Assembly: GCA_963777625.1 (NCBI GenBank)
Contig: CAVZRO010000030.1
Span: 1-56,618 of the forward strand
Direction of reading: 5' to 3'
Source of the DNA: DATDIC01 sp963777625
Lineage (GTDB): Bacteria; Pseudomonadota; Alphaproteobacteria; Acetobacterales; Acetobacteraceae
DNA length: 56,618 nt
The notes under the pieces were generated by a model. It made no database searches, was not told the DNA's origin, and worked only from the letters and a program-made list of their open reading frames with translations. Each line of letters starts with the position of its first letter. Within the stretch, counting starts at the first letter, position 1. The position numbers were made by a program, and so were the translations under genes. Shown piece by piece: positions 8,102 through 17,037 of the stretch.

Positions 8102-9418
8102 TCAGCCGGAGCGGTTTTGCAACTGCACTACCTCCGCGCCAGCGTTGCGCCCCTCGATGGCGGCAGCCAGCATCTGCCCCCACATCTGCATCGCCCTGAC
8201 CTGTTCGGGCCAGCGGGTCGCACGTTGATACACGCCCAGCACGCCACCCCGAGTCGCGGACTGTCGGTGGTTCAGCACGGCATCCGCTACGCTTTCGGGG
8301 ATGCCGGCTTCGCCCAGGGCGGTGGCAAAAGATCGGCGGAAGTCGTGCCAGGTCCAGCCCGCCAGATCGGAAGCTTTTGCCAACGTCGCCTTCAATTCGG
8401 TGAAGGTATCCACCACCTTGCCCGACTTCGGCGCGGGAAAGATCAGCCCTTTTCCTGTGGTAGCCGCGCGACGTTCGCGCAGAACCTGCAACGCAAGGTC
8501 GTTGAGATGCAGCCGGTGCGGATCGCGGTTCTTGGTCAGCCGGCCCGGCTGGCGCCATTCAGCGGCGTCGAGACTGACGTGATCCCACTGGAGCTGCGCA
8601 GCCTCCCCGCGCCGGCATGGCACTGCCATGAGGAAGCGCGCGATATCACGCCAGACAGGTTCATCGAGGCGTTCAGCGGCCTTCCATAGGCGCGCCAGCT
8701 CTGCCGGCGTCAGGTAGTGAGCCCGAGGCTGTGGCGCGTTCGGGCGGCGCGCGCGGCCTATCAGGGCACACGGATTAGCCGGTATGTGTCCGGCGTCCTG
8801 GCACCAGTCGAGGAACCGGGACAGCGCGCCAAAGCGACCCCGCGCGTTTCCAGCAGAATCACCTGCGCTATTGAGAAGCCTGCGCACGTGTGCCTCAGTC
8901 AGATCGGCGGCCGGCAAGTCATTGGCCTGCATCACAGCCAATGCGAGGCGCGCCTGCGCCATTTCGATCGCCACATAGTCAGATGATAGCTGACCGCCAC
9001 CGCGCATCTTCGGGCGGCGAGGCAGGGCATGCGCGTAATCGTTGGCCAGCCGACTGAGTGTTGTGCCTTGCTTGCTGCGCTCCGCAGCCGCGCGGGCCTT
9101 TTTCTCTGCGGCTGGATCAGTGCCGGATGCAACCTGGCCTTTGATCGAGTTGGCTCTGAGCCGCGCATCCTCTGGCGAGTGAGTTGCTGGATTGCCAATC
9201 GTGACGGTCCGGTTCGGAAAGCGCTTGCCGGTGCGCGGATCGATCCCGCGAGGGCGATATGCGTAACACCACGTCATCGCGGTCGAGTTCACGATCAAAG
9301 CAAGCCCCCGGCATTCGGCATCCCGAACAATCAGGCGCTGAGCCGGACCGCGCTGCCGCCACATCGCCTCGATAGTGGCCCGAGTGATCTTGGCCCGAGG
9401 TTTCGTGATAACCCGCAT
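8102..9418 (-). CDS. Tyrosine-type site-specific recombinase/integrase
   Basis: This is a phage- or island-type integrase that cuts and rejoins DNA at attachment sites. An N-terminal arm-binding-like region (WCYAYRPRGIDPRTG, TVTIGNPATHSPEDARLRA) precedes a core-binding helix bundle and the catalytic domain. The catalytic set is visible in order: Arg in PCRRGEAAQLQW, Lys in LTKNRDPHRL, His and Arg in HDFRRSFAT, His in LNHRQS, and the nucleophile Tyr in GVYQRAT. I start at ATG 9418 (438 residues); a TTG at 9523 is possible. It lies at the right edge of the accessory region and points inward. No tRNA is visible beside it, so the attachment site is unknown. Confidence 0.93.
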   Translation of the reverse strand: MRVITKPRAKITRATIEAMWRQRGPAQRLIVRDAECRGLALIVNSTAMTWCYAYRPRGIDPRTGKRFPNRTVTIGNPATHSPEDARLRANSIKGQVASGTDPAAEKKARAAAERSKQGTTLSRLANDYAHALPRRPKMRGGGQLSSDYVAIEMAQARLALAVMQANDLPAADLTEAHVRRLLNSAGDSAGNARGRFGALSRFLDWCQDAGHIPANPCALIGRARRPNAPQPRAHYLTPAELARLWKAAERLDEPVWRDIARFLMAVPCRRGEAAQLQWDHVSLDAAEWRQPGRLTKNRDPHRLHLNDLALQVLRERRAATTGKGLIFPAPKSGKVVDTFTELKATLAKASDLAGWTWHDFRRSFATALGEAGIPESVADAVLNHRQSATRGGVLGVYQRATRWPEQVRAMQMWGQMLAAAIEGRNAGAEVVQLQNRSG

Positions 9419-9624
9419 CCCGCTCACCTGACCGGACAACTCCAAACCGGACTTTGACAGGACATGCCGTGCGTTGGCAAGCGGAATTATGCGGGGAGGA
9501 ACGGAATGTAAATCTGCCGGCAATGGCTGGATTCGTTTGATTTTGGCTTACGTGCGGAGGTGGGCGGAACTTAGCGGTGGGCTTGCCCCTAAGACTATGA
9601 ATGTAAAGGCTGGCGTCGAGCCGT

Positions 9625-10371
9625 TCAGCGATGGTCTGCCGCGCAGCCGGCGACACGTCGCGGCAAGTACGATCCCAGGATCGCCGCTATCTGACAGGCG
9701 CTGAGATGACGGGTAACCCGCGCCGGCTGGCGATGGATGTTGATCCGCAGCACCCCGCCACCGGCAAGATCGAGCCTGACCATGGCGAGATGTCCAGACG
9801 GCATAGCCGGCCGCGGCAGCCCGGCTCCTACCGCCGCAACCTGCTGCCGATACAACGCCGCCAGCTCCGGTGTCTGCGAATGATACATGCCGATGGCGGT
9901 GAACCAGTTTCCGCCGGCAACACCGTCATGCAACTGCCGCAGATACCGGGCGCCGTACTCGGCGTTGGCAACCGGATCGAACGCCTCGTCAAGGTCGCGA
10001 AATGCATTCGGGTGCATGCGCAAATCGACCTGCATGCAACCGACATCGAGGAACGTGACCGTGCCTGAGTCCAATGCCTGGCGCGACCAGGCGACGGCCT
10101 GGTCCTTGGTCGCAAAGAAAATCCCCTGCCCATCGGCATCGACCGTCCACGGCCAGGGTTCCAGCGTACCCGACGAGGTTGACCGGCCACTTTCGACTTT
10201 TGCAATCACCGCCAGCAATCCCGGCGGCGTGGCCTGATGCTGCTGAGCCGCCGCGACGGCGTCCAGGCACATGTCAAACGGGGAGTGCTGCGATCCCGCG
10301 TCGGCGCGGCTTGCTGCAAACGAAATTGCAACCAACAGCAGCGCGTTGAACAACCACCGCAACCGGATCAT
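9625..10371 (-). CDS. Lytic transglycosylase (SLT domain), exported
   Basis: Lytic transglycosylases cleave peptidoglycan glycan strands in the periplasm. The 248-residue product begins MIRLRWLFNALLLVAISF, a signal peptide ending near SRADA. The SLT-type domain shows AVIAKVESGR (catalytic Glu), FLDVGCMQVDLRMHPNAF, ANAEYGARYLRQL and AIGMYHSQTPE. The start at 10371 overlaps the nitroreductase stop by ATGA and directly precedes the signal peptide. Such small exported transglycosylases also occur with secretion or conjugation systems, but none is visible nearby. Confidence 0.85.
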   Translation of the reverse strand: MIRLRWLFNALLLVAISFAASRADAGSQHSPFDMCLDAVAAAQQHQATPPGLLAVIAKVESGRSTSSGTLEPWPWTVDADGQGIFFATKDQAVAWSRQALDSGTVTFLDVGCMQVDLRMHPNAFRDLDEAFDPVANAEYGARYLRQLHDGVAGGNWFTAIGMYHSQTPELAALYRQQVAAVGAGLPRPAMPSGHLAMVRLDLAGGGVLRINIHRQPARVTRHLSACQIAAILGSYLPRRVAGCAADHR

Positions 10372-11057
10372 CCGGGCCACGCGGTTTCCCATCGATCCGC
10401 ATGCGCCACCTCAGTAACAGGCCGTCGCGTCAGGGGCCCGAATTTGTCGACCGGCCAGCCTATCGGCATCAGCGCGTACGTATCGACCTGATCCGGGATG
10501 CCAAGCAGCGCCTTCACCTCATCCTCAAAGCGCAGATGATTGGTGGTGAGCACGGTGCCCAATCCCAGCGCACGGCAGGCAAGCAGGATGTTCTGCACCG
10601 CCGGATAGATGCTGGCGCCGCGAATACGTTCCATGTAGGCGAGTTCCTGATCGTATCGGGCGACGACGGAAGCCGGCAGGGCGTCGGGTAGCGGCATAGA
10701 CGGGGGACGGAGGCAAGGCACCAGGATCACCGGCGCGTCGCCCATGTGGTTCCACAGGTGCACGCCGGACGCCATGAAGCGCGCGTATTGCGCCTCCGTC
10801 AGATGGGGCGGCCGCCCGCGGGCTGCGTAAACCGCCTCGGCAATATCGGACGCCTTGCGGTAAATGGCGCCGAGCCGTCGCCGCAGTGTCGCGTCGCGTA
10901 CGACGACAAACCCCCAGCCTTGCGCGTTGCCGCCGGATGGCGCGCGGATCGCGGCGTCCAGGATGCGCGTGATCAACTCCTCCGGCACCGGGTCCGGCTT
11001 GAACCGGCGGAGTGAGCGGGCCGAATAGATGATGTCGAAAAATTCTAACTCGGACAT
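10368..11057 (-). CDS. Nitroreductase family flavoprotein
   Basis: FMN-dependent oxidoreductase of the nitroreductase superfamily, substrate unknown. The 229-residue product starts MSELEFFDIIYSARSLRRF, the usual N-terminal FMN phosphate-binding segment, followed by AAIRAPSGGNAQGW and, near the end, ASIYPAVQNILLACRALGLG and YALMPIGWPVDKFGP. I chose ATG 11057 because the family normally begins just before this motif. It is followed at once by the transglycosylase gene, which overlaps it by four bases. Confidence 0.88.
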   Translation of the reverse strand: MSELEFFDIIYSARSLRRFKPDPVPEELITRILDAAIRAPSGGNAQGWGFVVVRDATLRRRLGAIYRKASDIAEAVYAARGRPPHLTEAQYARFMASGVHLWNHMGDAPVILVPCLRPPSMPLPDALPASVVARYDQELAYMERIRGASIYPAVQNILLACRALGLGTVLTTNHLRFEDEVKALLGIPDQVDTYALMPIGWPVDKFGPLTRRPVTEVAHADRWETAWPG

Positions 11058-11065
11058 CGCGGCTC

Positions 11066-11260
11066 CTACAGATCGGCAATCCTTATCCATGCCGCGATGC
11101 ACCCGGCAACGACCACCCCGACAACACTGGCCGCGATGCCATCGTACCCCAGCTCGTGCTCGATGCCGATCCATAGTGCCAGCACACAGATGCCGACCGC
11201 CACCCCGCCGATCAGGCTGGCTCGTCCACGCTTCCGTCTGCTGGCCGGGACATCCGGCAT
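11066..11260 (-). CDS. Small membrane protein
   Basis: The 64-residue product begins MPDVPASRRKRGRAS, with positive residues before the first hydrophobic helix (LIGGVAVGICVLALWIGI). A second helix follows (IAASVVGVVVAGCIAAWI), so both termini are probably cytoplasmic. It sits between the hydroxylase gene (four bases after its stop) and the nitroreductase (eight bases before), all on the minus strand, and is likely co-transcribed. No family recognised. Confidence 0.6.
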   Translation of the reverse strand: MPDVPASRRKRGRASLIGGVAVGICVLALWIGIEHELGYDGIAASVVGVVVAGCIAAWIRIADL

Positions 11261-11264
11261 CCGC

Positions 11265-12053
11265 TTATTCGGCCAGTGTCGCCGTGTGCAGATGCCCGGC
11301 ACTCGGATCGTCGATGCTGTTGCGAACCCGTTTCAGGCCATGCACCACGTATCGCCGGTCGTAGCCGTTGAACACGTGGCGCAGCAGTCCGCAGTTCAGG
11401 TCCGATGTGCTGAAGAACCAGTCGGCGATCGGGTAGGTCAGGTTGAAGTTCCGCTCCATCATGATCGACGTGTTGTGATGGGCGATGTGATGCCGGCGGA
11501 TGGAGTTCACCAGCGGAATGTGGCGGACGATCCGATCATCTTTCACGTGGCAGAAATAGTGGAACAGCTCGTAGTTCAAATAGAGCGCAACATTGGTGAT
11601 CAGCAGCAGCCAGCCCGCATCGCGCAAGCCGAGCAGCATCAGGATGGCCGCCGGCGGGATGGAAAGCCCGATGAACGCGACCAGCGCATAGGGCGGAAAG
11701 AACACGATACGGAAGTCGCGGGTGTTGTCGAAGCTCGGCTCCAGATCGGTGAAAAACTGATGATGCGCCAGCGTGTGCCGCCGGTAGATACCCATGAAGC
11801 CGGGCACCGGCCGGTGCATGACGTAGCGGTGGATCCACCATTCGAAGGTGTTGGCAATGCAGAATGCCGCCGGCACGACCAGCCACTCGTACCAGGCCGG
11901 ATGACCCACGTGCCGGGCGCAGTACCAGATCGCCGCCAGGCCGATCACGGTGATCAGCACCACATGCGCCCAGCCCGAGTAGGCATCGGCAATTCGTGCC
12001 CTGAAATCGGCCCGAAACGCCTGCTGACGGCGCGTCATGCGTGCCACGTCCAT
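11265..12053 (-). CDS. Fatty acid hydroxylase / sterol desaturase family protein
   Basis: Membrane di-iron oxygenase that hydroxylates or desaturates a lipid substrate. The 262-residue product has several hydrophobic segments and the clustered histidines of the family: HRYVMH, HTLAHH, HYFCH and HHIAHHN, expected to bind the iron pair on the cytoplasmic face. The substrate cannot be read from sequence; hopanoid, carotenoid or fatty-acid substrates are all possible in this group. It is the first gene of a minus-strand run (12053 to 9625). Confidence 0.9.
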   Translation of the reverse strand: MDVARMTRRQQAFRADFRARIADAYSGWAHVVLITVIGLAAIWYCARHVGHPAWYEWLVVPAAFCIANTFEWWIHRYVMHRPVPGFMGIYRRHTLAHHQFFTDLEPSFDNTRDFRIVFFPPYALVAFIGLSIPPAAILMLLGLRDAGWLLLITNVALYLNYELFHYFCHVKDDRIVRHIPLVNSIRRHHIAHHNTSIMMERNFNLTYPIADWFFSTSDLNCGLLRHVFNGYDRRYVVHGLKRVRNSIDDPSAGHLHTATLAE

Positions 12054-12191
12054 GGGAGGCCCTCCGCAAGTCTAGATAAGAATATTTTGCCACTACCCGC
12101 CGACAAGACCAAATCGGTCAGTGTGCGCCGCAGCATTCAGGCGGCACGTTTCGATTTGCTGTGCCCTATTGCACGCCTGGGCCCGCCGATA

Positions 12192-12246
12192 CCACCTTCC
12201 TGGTGGGCTTGCCGGTCCTCCGGCCTGGCCCGGAGGGACGTTTTAG
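12192..12246 (+). promoter_or_regulatory. Leader hairpins hiding the ribosome-binding site of the indolepyruvate oxidoreductase gene
   Basis: Two hairpins stand directly before the start codon. The first pairs CCACC (12192-12196) with GGTGG (12202-12206). The second pairs 12215-12223 with 12230-12239 (nine pairs with one bulged G). The Shine-Dalgarno GGAGGG (12232-12237) is inside its 3' arm, nine bases before ATG 12247. A short T-run follows (12241-12244). Since no plus-strand gene lies upstream, a translational control element (thermometer, riboswitch-like or protein-bound leader) is more likely than a terminator. This is inference from the pairing alone. Confidence 0.5.
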
Positions 12247-15200
12247 ATGGATATCGGCCTCGCGCACGCCGCCACTACGCTGGAAAGCCGCTTCGTCGAT
12301 CTGGATACACCCGTGCTGCTAAGCGGGGTGCAGGCGATGGTGCGCTTGCTGCTGGAACAGGCGCGCCTGGATCGCGCCGGATCACGTCATACGGCGGGGT
12401 TTGTGTCCGGCTATCGCGGATCGCCGCTGGGCGGACTGGATCAGGAGTTGTGGCGCCGCCAGAAGCTGCTGACCGCCCACGATATCCGGTTCCAGCCCGG
12501 CGTGAACGAGGATCTCGCCGCGACCATGCTGTGGGGCGCTCAGCAGATCGACGCGTTCCCCGGCAAGAAGTTCGATGGCGTGTTCGGGATGTGGTACGGC
12601 AAGGGTCCCGGAGTCGATCGGTCCGGTGACGCGCTGCGCTGCGCCAACATGCTCGGCACATCCGCGCTCGGCGGGGTACTGGCAGTCGCCGGGGACGATC
12701 ACGGGGCGCAATCGTCCACCTATCCCCATCAGACGGAGCAGCTTTTCCAGGGCTGGATGATACCCGTCCTGAATCCCGCCTCCGTTCAGGACATACTGGA
12801 TTTCGGGCTGGCCGGGATTGCGCTGTCACGTTACGCCGGACTGTGGATTGCGCTGAAAACCACCGCGGAAACAGCGGAGCAGGCAGGCACGGTGATAATC
12901 CCTTCGGAACGGAGCTTTGTGGCTCCGCCCGACCTGCGGCCGCCCGATCACCCGATCGGATACGATCCGTCGCTGTCGTTTCCCGCTGACCGGTTTACGC
13001 TCGAACGCCGCGTGCTGCTGGAGCGGCTGCCGGCGGTTGCCGCCTGGACGCGGGCGAACCAATTCGACCGGCTGGTGTTCGGCTTGCCCGACGCCCCACT
13101 GGGGCTGGTCACGGTCGGCCGGGCGCATATGGATACGCTCCACGCGTTGCGACGGCTCGGCTTGGACGGGCATCCGCAGATCGCGCTCTACAAGGTCGGA
13201 CTGTCCTGGCCGCTGGAGACCGAAGGGTTGCGGGACTTCGCCCGCGGCAAACGGGCGCTGCTGGTCATCGAAGAAAAGCGCAGCTTCGTCGAGGCGCAGA
13301 TTCGGGATGCGCTCTACAACCTGTCCGCCGACGAGCGGCCGGCGATTGCTGGCAAGACCGAAATTGGCGGGGCACCGCTGTTGTCGCCGCTGCTGGAACT
13401 CTCGCCTGAATCGGTCGGGGCGGGGTTGGCCCGGTTCCTCACGGCCGCCGGGTTGAATGTTCCGGAACCGCCGGATACCCACACCCCGACCGCCCTACTG
13501 GGCTATTGCGCCGTATCCCCGCTTTCTGCGCCGGCTGCCCGCACGGGACTTCCACCAGGCTGCCGGACGGCAGCTTCGCCACCGCCGGCATCGGCTGCCA
13601 TTTCATGGCGCTGGATCACGGCGATGCCACGCGCACCTTCACGCATATGGGCGGAGAAGGCGCCACCTGGGTCGGGCTCGCACCGTTCACCGACGTGCCG
13701 CACGTGTTCGCCAACCTGGGCGACGGCACCTATACGCATTCCGGCATCCTGGCGATCCGCCAGGCGGTCGCCGCGAAGGCCCGCATCACCTACAAGATTC
13801 TTTACAATGGCGCCGTGGCGATGACCGGCGGGCAGCCGGCCGAGGGCGGATTCACGGTCCCCGAAATCGCGGCGCAGGTGCATGCGGAAGGCGTGCGGCG
13901 GATCGCGATCGTTGCTGATGAGGCCAGCCGCCTGCCGCCGGTCTCGGCCCTGCCAATTGGCGCGACACGGCATGTTCGGAGCGAACTGGATGCCGTTCAG
14001 CGAGAGCTGCGCGAGCACCAGGATGTGTCCGTGCTGATCTATGATCAGCTCTGCGCCACCGAAAAGCGCCGCCGCCGCAAGCGCGGAAAGATGGCGGAAG
14101 CCACCCAAAGCGTGATCATCAACGAACAGGTCTGCGAGAATTGCGGCGACTGCTCCACCCAGTCAAGCTGCATCGCAATCGAACCGATTGAAACGGTTCT
14201 GGGGCGTAAACGACGGATCAATCCCACCGCATGCAATGTCGATCTGTCCTGCTTGAAAGGATTCTGCCCAAGCTTCGTGACAATCGCCGGACCGCCTCGC
14301 GCGGCGGCAGCGGACCCGCGCTGGGCGGCGCAGGAAACCAAGCTGGCAGCGGACCTGCGGCAACCGAAGCTGCCGATTCGGATGCCGTGGCGTGGCTTGT
14401 TTGCCGGCATCGGCGGCGGCGGGATCGTGACCTCGGGCGCCATTCTGGCGATGGCGGCGCACCTGGAAGGACGCACGGTCCGCACGCTGGATTTCACCGG
14501 GCTCGCGCAAAAGAACGGAACGGTCGTCGCGCATGTGCAGATCGGCGAGCCGGGTGACCTGGACGTGGTGCGGATCCCGCTCGGCGAAGCGAATGTGATG
14601 CTGGCCGCCGATCTTGCCGTGGGTGCCGGGCCGGGCGTGCTGGAGCGATGCGCGACGTCCTGCGCGGTGGTCGGCAACCTGGACCTGGCCGCGAGTGCCG
14701 ATTTCAAGTTCGATCCTCGGTTGAACGTAGATGCCGGGCTGCATCGCCGCACCATCGAACGGGCGACCGATGCGGCTGGCAGCGTCTATTTGCACGCGGT
14801 GCGGCTGGCCGAAAACCTGTTCGGCAATGCACAGGCGATGAATACGTTGCTGCTAGGGCTGGCGTGGCAGCGCGGGCTTATTCCTGTCGGTGACGAGGCG
14901 ATCCTGCGTGCCATAGAACTGAACGGCGCGGCCGTGCCGGTGAACCGGCGTGCCTTCCTGTGGGGCCGCATTCTGGCCGATCGCCCCGAGTTGGCGGATC
15001 AGGTGCTGGTGCAGACGCTGGAACACGCGCCTTCGGATCTGGGCGCGCTGATCGAGGATCGCGCGGCTCGCCTGATCGAGTACCAGGACGCTGCCTACGC
15101 GACCCGCTACCGAACCGCGCTGGCGCCGGTCGTCGCAAGGGAAACAGAGCTGTTGGGCTCACCCGGGCGATTGTCGCGGGCGGCGGCGGAAGGGCTGTTT

Positions 15201-15673
15201 CGCGTCATGGCGTATAAAGATGAGTACGAGGTGGCGCGAATGCACATTGCGGCTTCTTACGGTAAGCGGCCGGTCTTTCACATGGCGCCGCCGCTCATTA
15301 CCCGCACGGATCCGGCGACCGGCCGGCGGCGCAAGATGGCCATCCCAGGCTGGGCGGCCCTGCCGCTGTTTCGTCTGCTGCGGCATGGCAAGCGGGTGCG
15401 TGGGACTCGCTGGACTTGTTCGGGCAACAGGCGGAACGGCGACAGGAACGCGCGCTGGTCGGGCAGTACGAGGCGGATCTGCGGCAGATCACCGCCGATG
15501 TGCGCTCCGATAATCTGGACACAGCCGTGGCACTCGCGGAAATCCCCGATCTGATCCGTGGCTTCGGCCCGGTAAAGGAAGCGAACCGCGCGAAGGCGAT
15601 GGTCCGGCGAGAGAGCCTGCTGGAAGAACTGCGGACCCGACATTTGCAACCTGTCGCCGCCGCGGCTGAGTGA
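12247..15673 (+). CDS. Fused indolepyruvate ferredoxin oxidoreductase, two frameshifts
   Basis: This enzyme oxidatively decarboxylates arylpyruvates to acyl-CoA, passing electrons to ferredoxin, using thiamine diphosphate and Fe-S clusters. The N-terminal part (12247 to about 13507) is the alpha-type segment (SGYRGSPLGGLDQELW, VFGMWYGKGPGVDRSGD). After a frameshift near 13507 comes PAFCAGCPHGTSTRLPDGS, TPP-binding sequence, cluster cysteines CENCGDCSTQSSC and CLKGFCPSF, then the beta/gamma-type GIGGGGIVTSGAILAMAA. A second shift near 15400 leads to the C-terminus (DSLDLFGQQAERRQE), ending at 15673. The joined length of about 1,140 residues is normal for the fused form. Being intact apart from two single-base shifts, it is more likely miscalled than dead. 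Confidence 0.9.
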
Positions 15674-15681
15674 GGTGGGGT

Positions 15682-17037
15682 TCAACTTGCTGGCGGTACT
15701 CCTGCATCACGCAAGACGGTTGCCTGTCGTTCCGCCAGCGCGCGTTCGTCGAATCCTTCGATTAGCTTCTGAAACAACTGACTCCAGTTCAGCTCCGCGC
15801 CCAGCCGGAGGAACACGCCGCCTAGACCGATCGCCGCACGGTCCATCAGCACGAACTCCCGCGGCGGCCGCACACCGCCGGTGCGTTTCAACCCGGCATG
15901 CACGCGCTCTGCCACGTCACGCCCATATTGCGGGTCGTTGGTCTCCTGGATTCGCCGCGCCCGGTTCTCCATCAGCGGCTCGTACAGGAATCGCGCCCAC
16001 ATATTCAGAACGTCAGTCTTTTCCCGTGTGAGGTTCACGAAGCCCCACGTCTCGTATGCCTGGTGCGCCTTCGCATCGTCGCCGTCGCGTACCGCCTCGT
16101 ACAGATCGATCACGCCGCGCACGAATTTCGGCGCGAACACGCGGATGGCGCCAAAATCCAGCAGGTTCACGGACCCGTCCGGCCGTACCTGGTAGTTGCC
16201 CAGATGCGGATCGCCGTGGATCACGCCGTAGCGATAGAACGGCACGTACCAGGCGTGAAACAGCGCCTCCGCTATCCGGTTGCGCTCTTCCAGTGGTGGG
16301 TCTTCCTGCAGCCGCGCCATCAGCGGCCGACCGTCGAGCCATGTCATGGTCAACAGCCGTCGGGTGCAATACCCCGGGGCGGGCGTCGGCACATGCACCG
16401 AAGGCACGTCCGCCAGCATCGTGCCGTACAGCCTCATCTGCGCTGCCTCGCGCTGATAATCCAGTTCCTCTCGCAAGCGCTGGCTCAGTTCCTTGTATAT
16501 CTCCTCATGGTCGATCGCGTTGTCCATGCGATGGTAGATCGCCATGGCCAGACGCAATTGCCGCAGGTCGGCCTCCACGGTGCTCGCCATGTCGGGGTAC
16601 TGCAGCTTGCACGCGACGTCGGTGCCATCCGGCAGCGTCGCGCGATGCACCTGGCCCAGGCTGGCCGCCGCCGACGCTTCGCGCCCGAACCGCGCAAATT
16701 TGCGTTCCCAGTCGACCCCCAACTCGCTCGCCATGCGACGGCGCACGAAGTTCCAGCCCATCGGCGGTGCATTGGCCTGCAATTCCGCCAGTTCCGCGGC
16801 GTACTCAGCCGGCAGCGCGTCCGGTATAGTGGACAGGAATTGCGCCACCTTCATCAGCGGACCCTTCAGCCCACCCAGGATCGCCCGCAGATCCTCCGCG
16901 TGCGCGGCCCGGTCGGTCTTCAGCCCGAACACGCGCGCACCGGCCACGCGTGCGGCGATACCCCCCACGGCCCCGGACGTGCGTGCCATCCGGCGCAACT
17001 CTCCGATCAGCGATGCGTCGCCTTCGTCGCGCGCCAT
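15682..17037 (-). CDS. ABC1/AarF-UbiB family atypical kinase
   Basis: Members are atypical protein-kinase-like ATPases linked to ubiquinone or lipid metabolism. The 451-residue product has the N-terminal family motif region GPLMKVAQFLSTIPD, the Ala-rich nucleotide loop AAASLGQVHRA, the lysine in DVACKLQYP, the glutamate in REELDYQREA, HGDPHLGNYQ and LLDFGAIR. The usual KxGQ appears here as KVAQ, Ala in place of Gly. Its ATG overlaps the stop of pepF by one base (TAATG), so the two are probably co-expressed. The exact role (ubiquinone biosynthesis or other) is not shown. Confidence 0.9.
   Translation of the reverse strand: MARDEGDASLIGELRRMARTSGAVGGIAARVAGARVFGLKTDRAAHAEDLRAILGGLKGPLMKVAQFLSTIPDALPAEYAAELAELQANAPPMGWNFVRRRMASELGVDWERKFARFGREASAAASLGQVHRATLPDGTDVACKLQYPDMASTVEADLRQLRLAMAIYHRMDNAIDHEEIYKELSQRLREELDYQREAAQMRLYGTMLADVPSVHVPTPAPGYCTRRLLTMTWLDGRPLMARLQEDPPLEERNRIAEALFHAWYVPFYRYGVIHGDPHLGNYQVRPDGSVNLLDFGAIRVFAPKFVRGVIDLYEAVRDGDDAKAHQAYETWGFVNLTREKTDVLNMWARFLYEPLMENRARRIQETNDPQYGRDVAERVHAGLKRTGGVRPPREFVLMDRAAIGLGGVFLRLGAELNWSQLFQKLIEGFDERALAERQATVLRDAGVPPAS

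Noticed and set aside
9419..9624. Attachment site or tRNA beside the integrase
   Set aside because: I could find neither a tRNA 3' end nor a direct repeat shared with the other side of the accessory region, so no site can be supported.
12215..12246. Intrinsic terminator before the indolepyruvate oxidoreductase gene
   Set aside because: The T-run is only four bases and no plus-strand gene lies upstream to terminate; covering of the ribosome site explains the hairpin better.
11097..12629. 510-codon plus-strand frame across the fatty-acid hydroxylase and into the oxidoreductase gene
   Set aside because: It is antisense to the His-motif hydroxylase and in another frame from the oxidoreductase, with no coherent domain.
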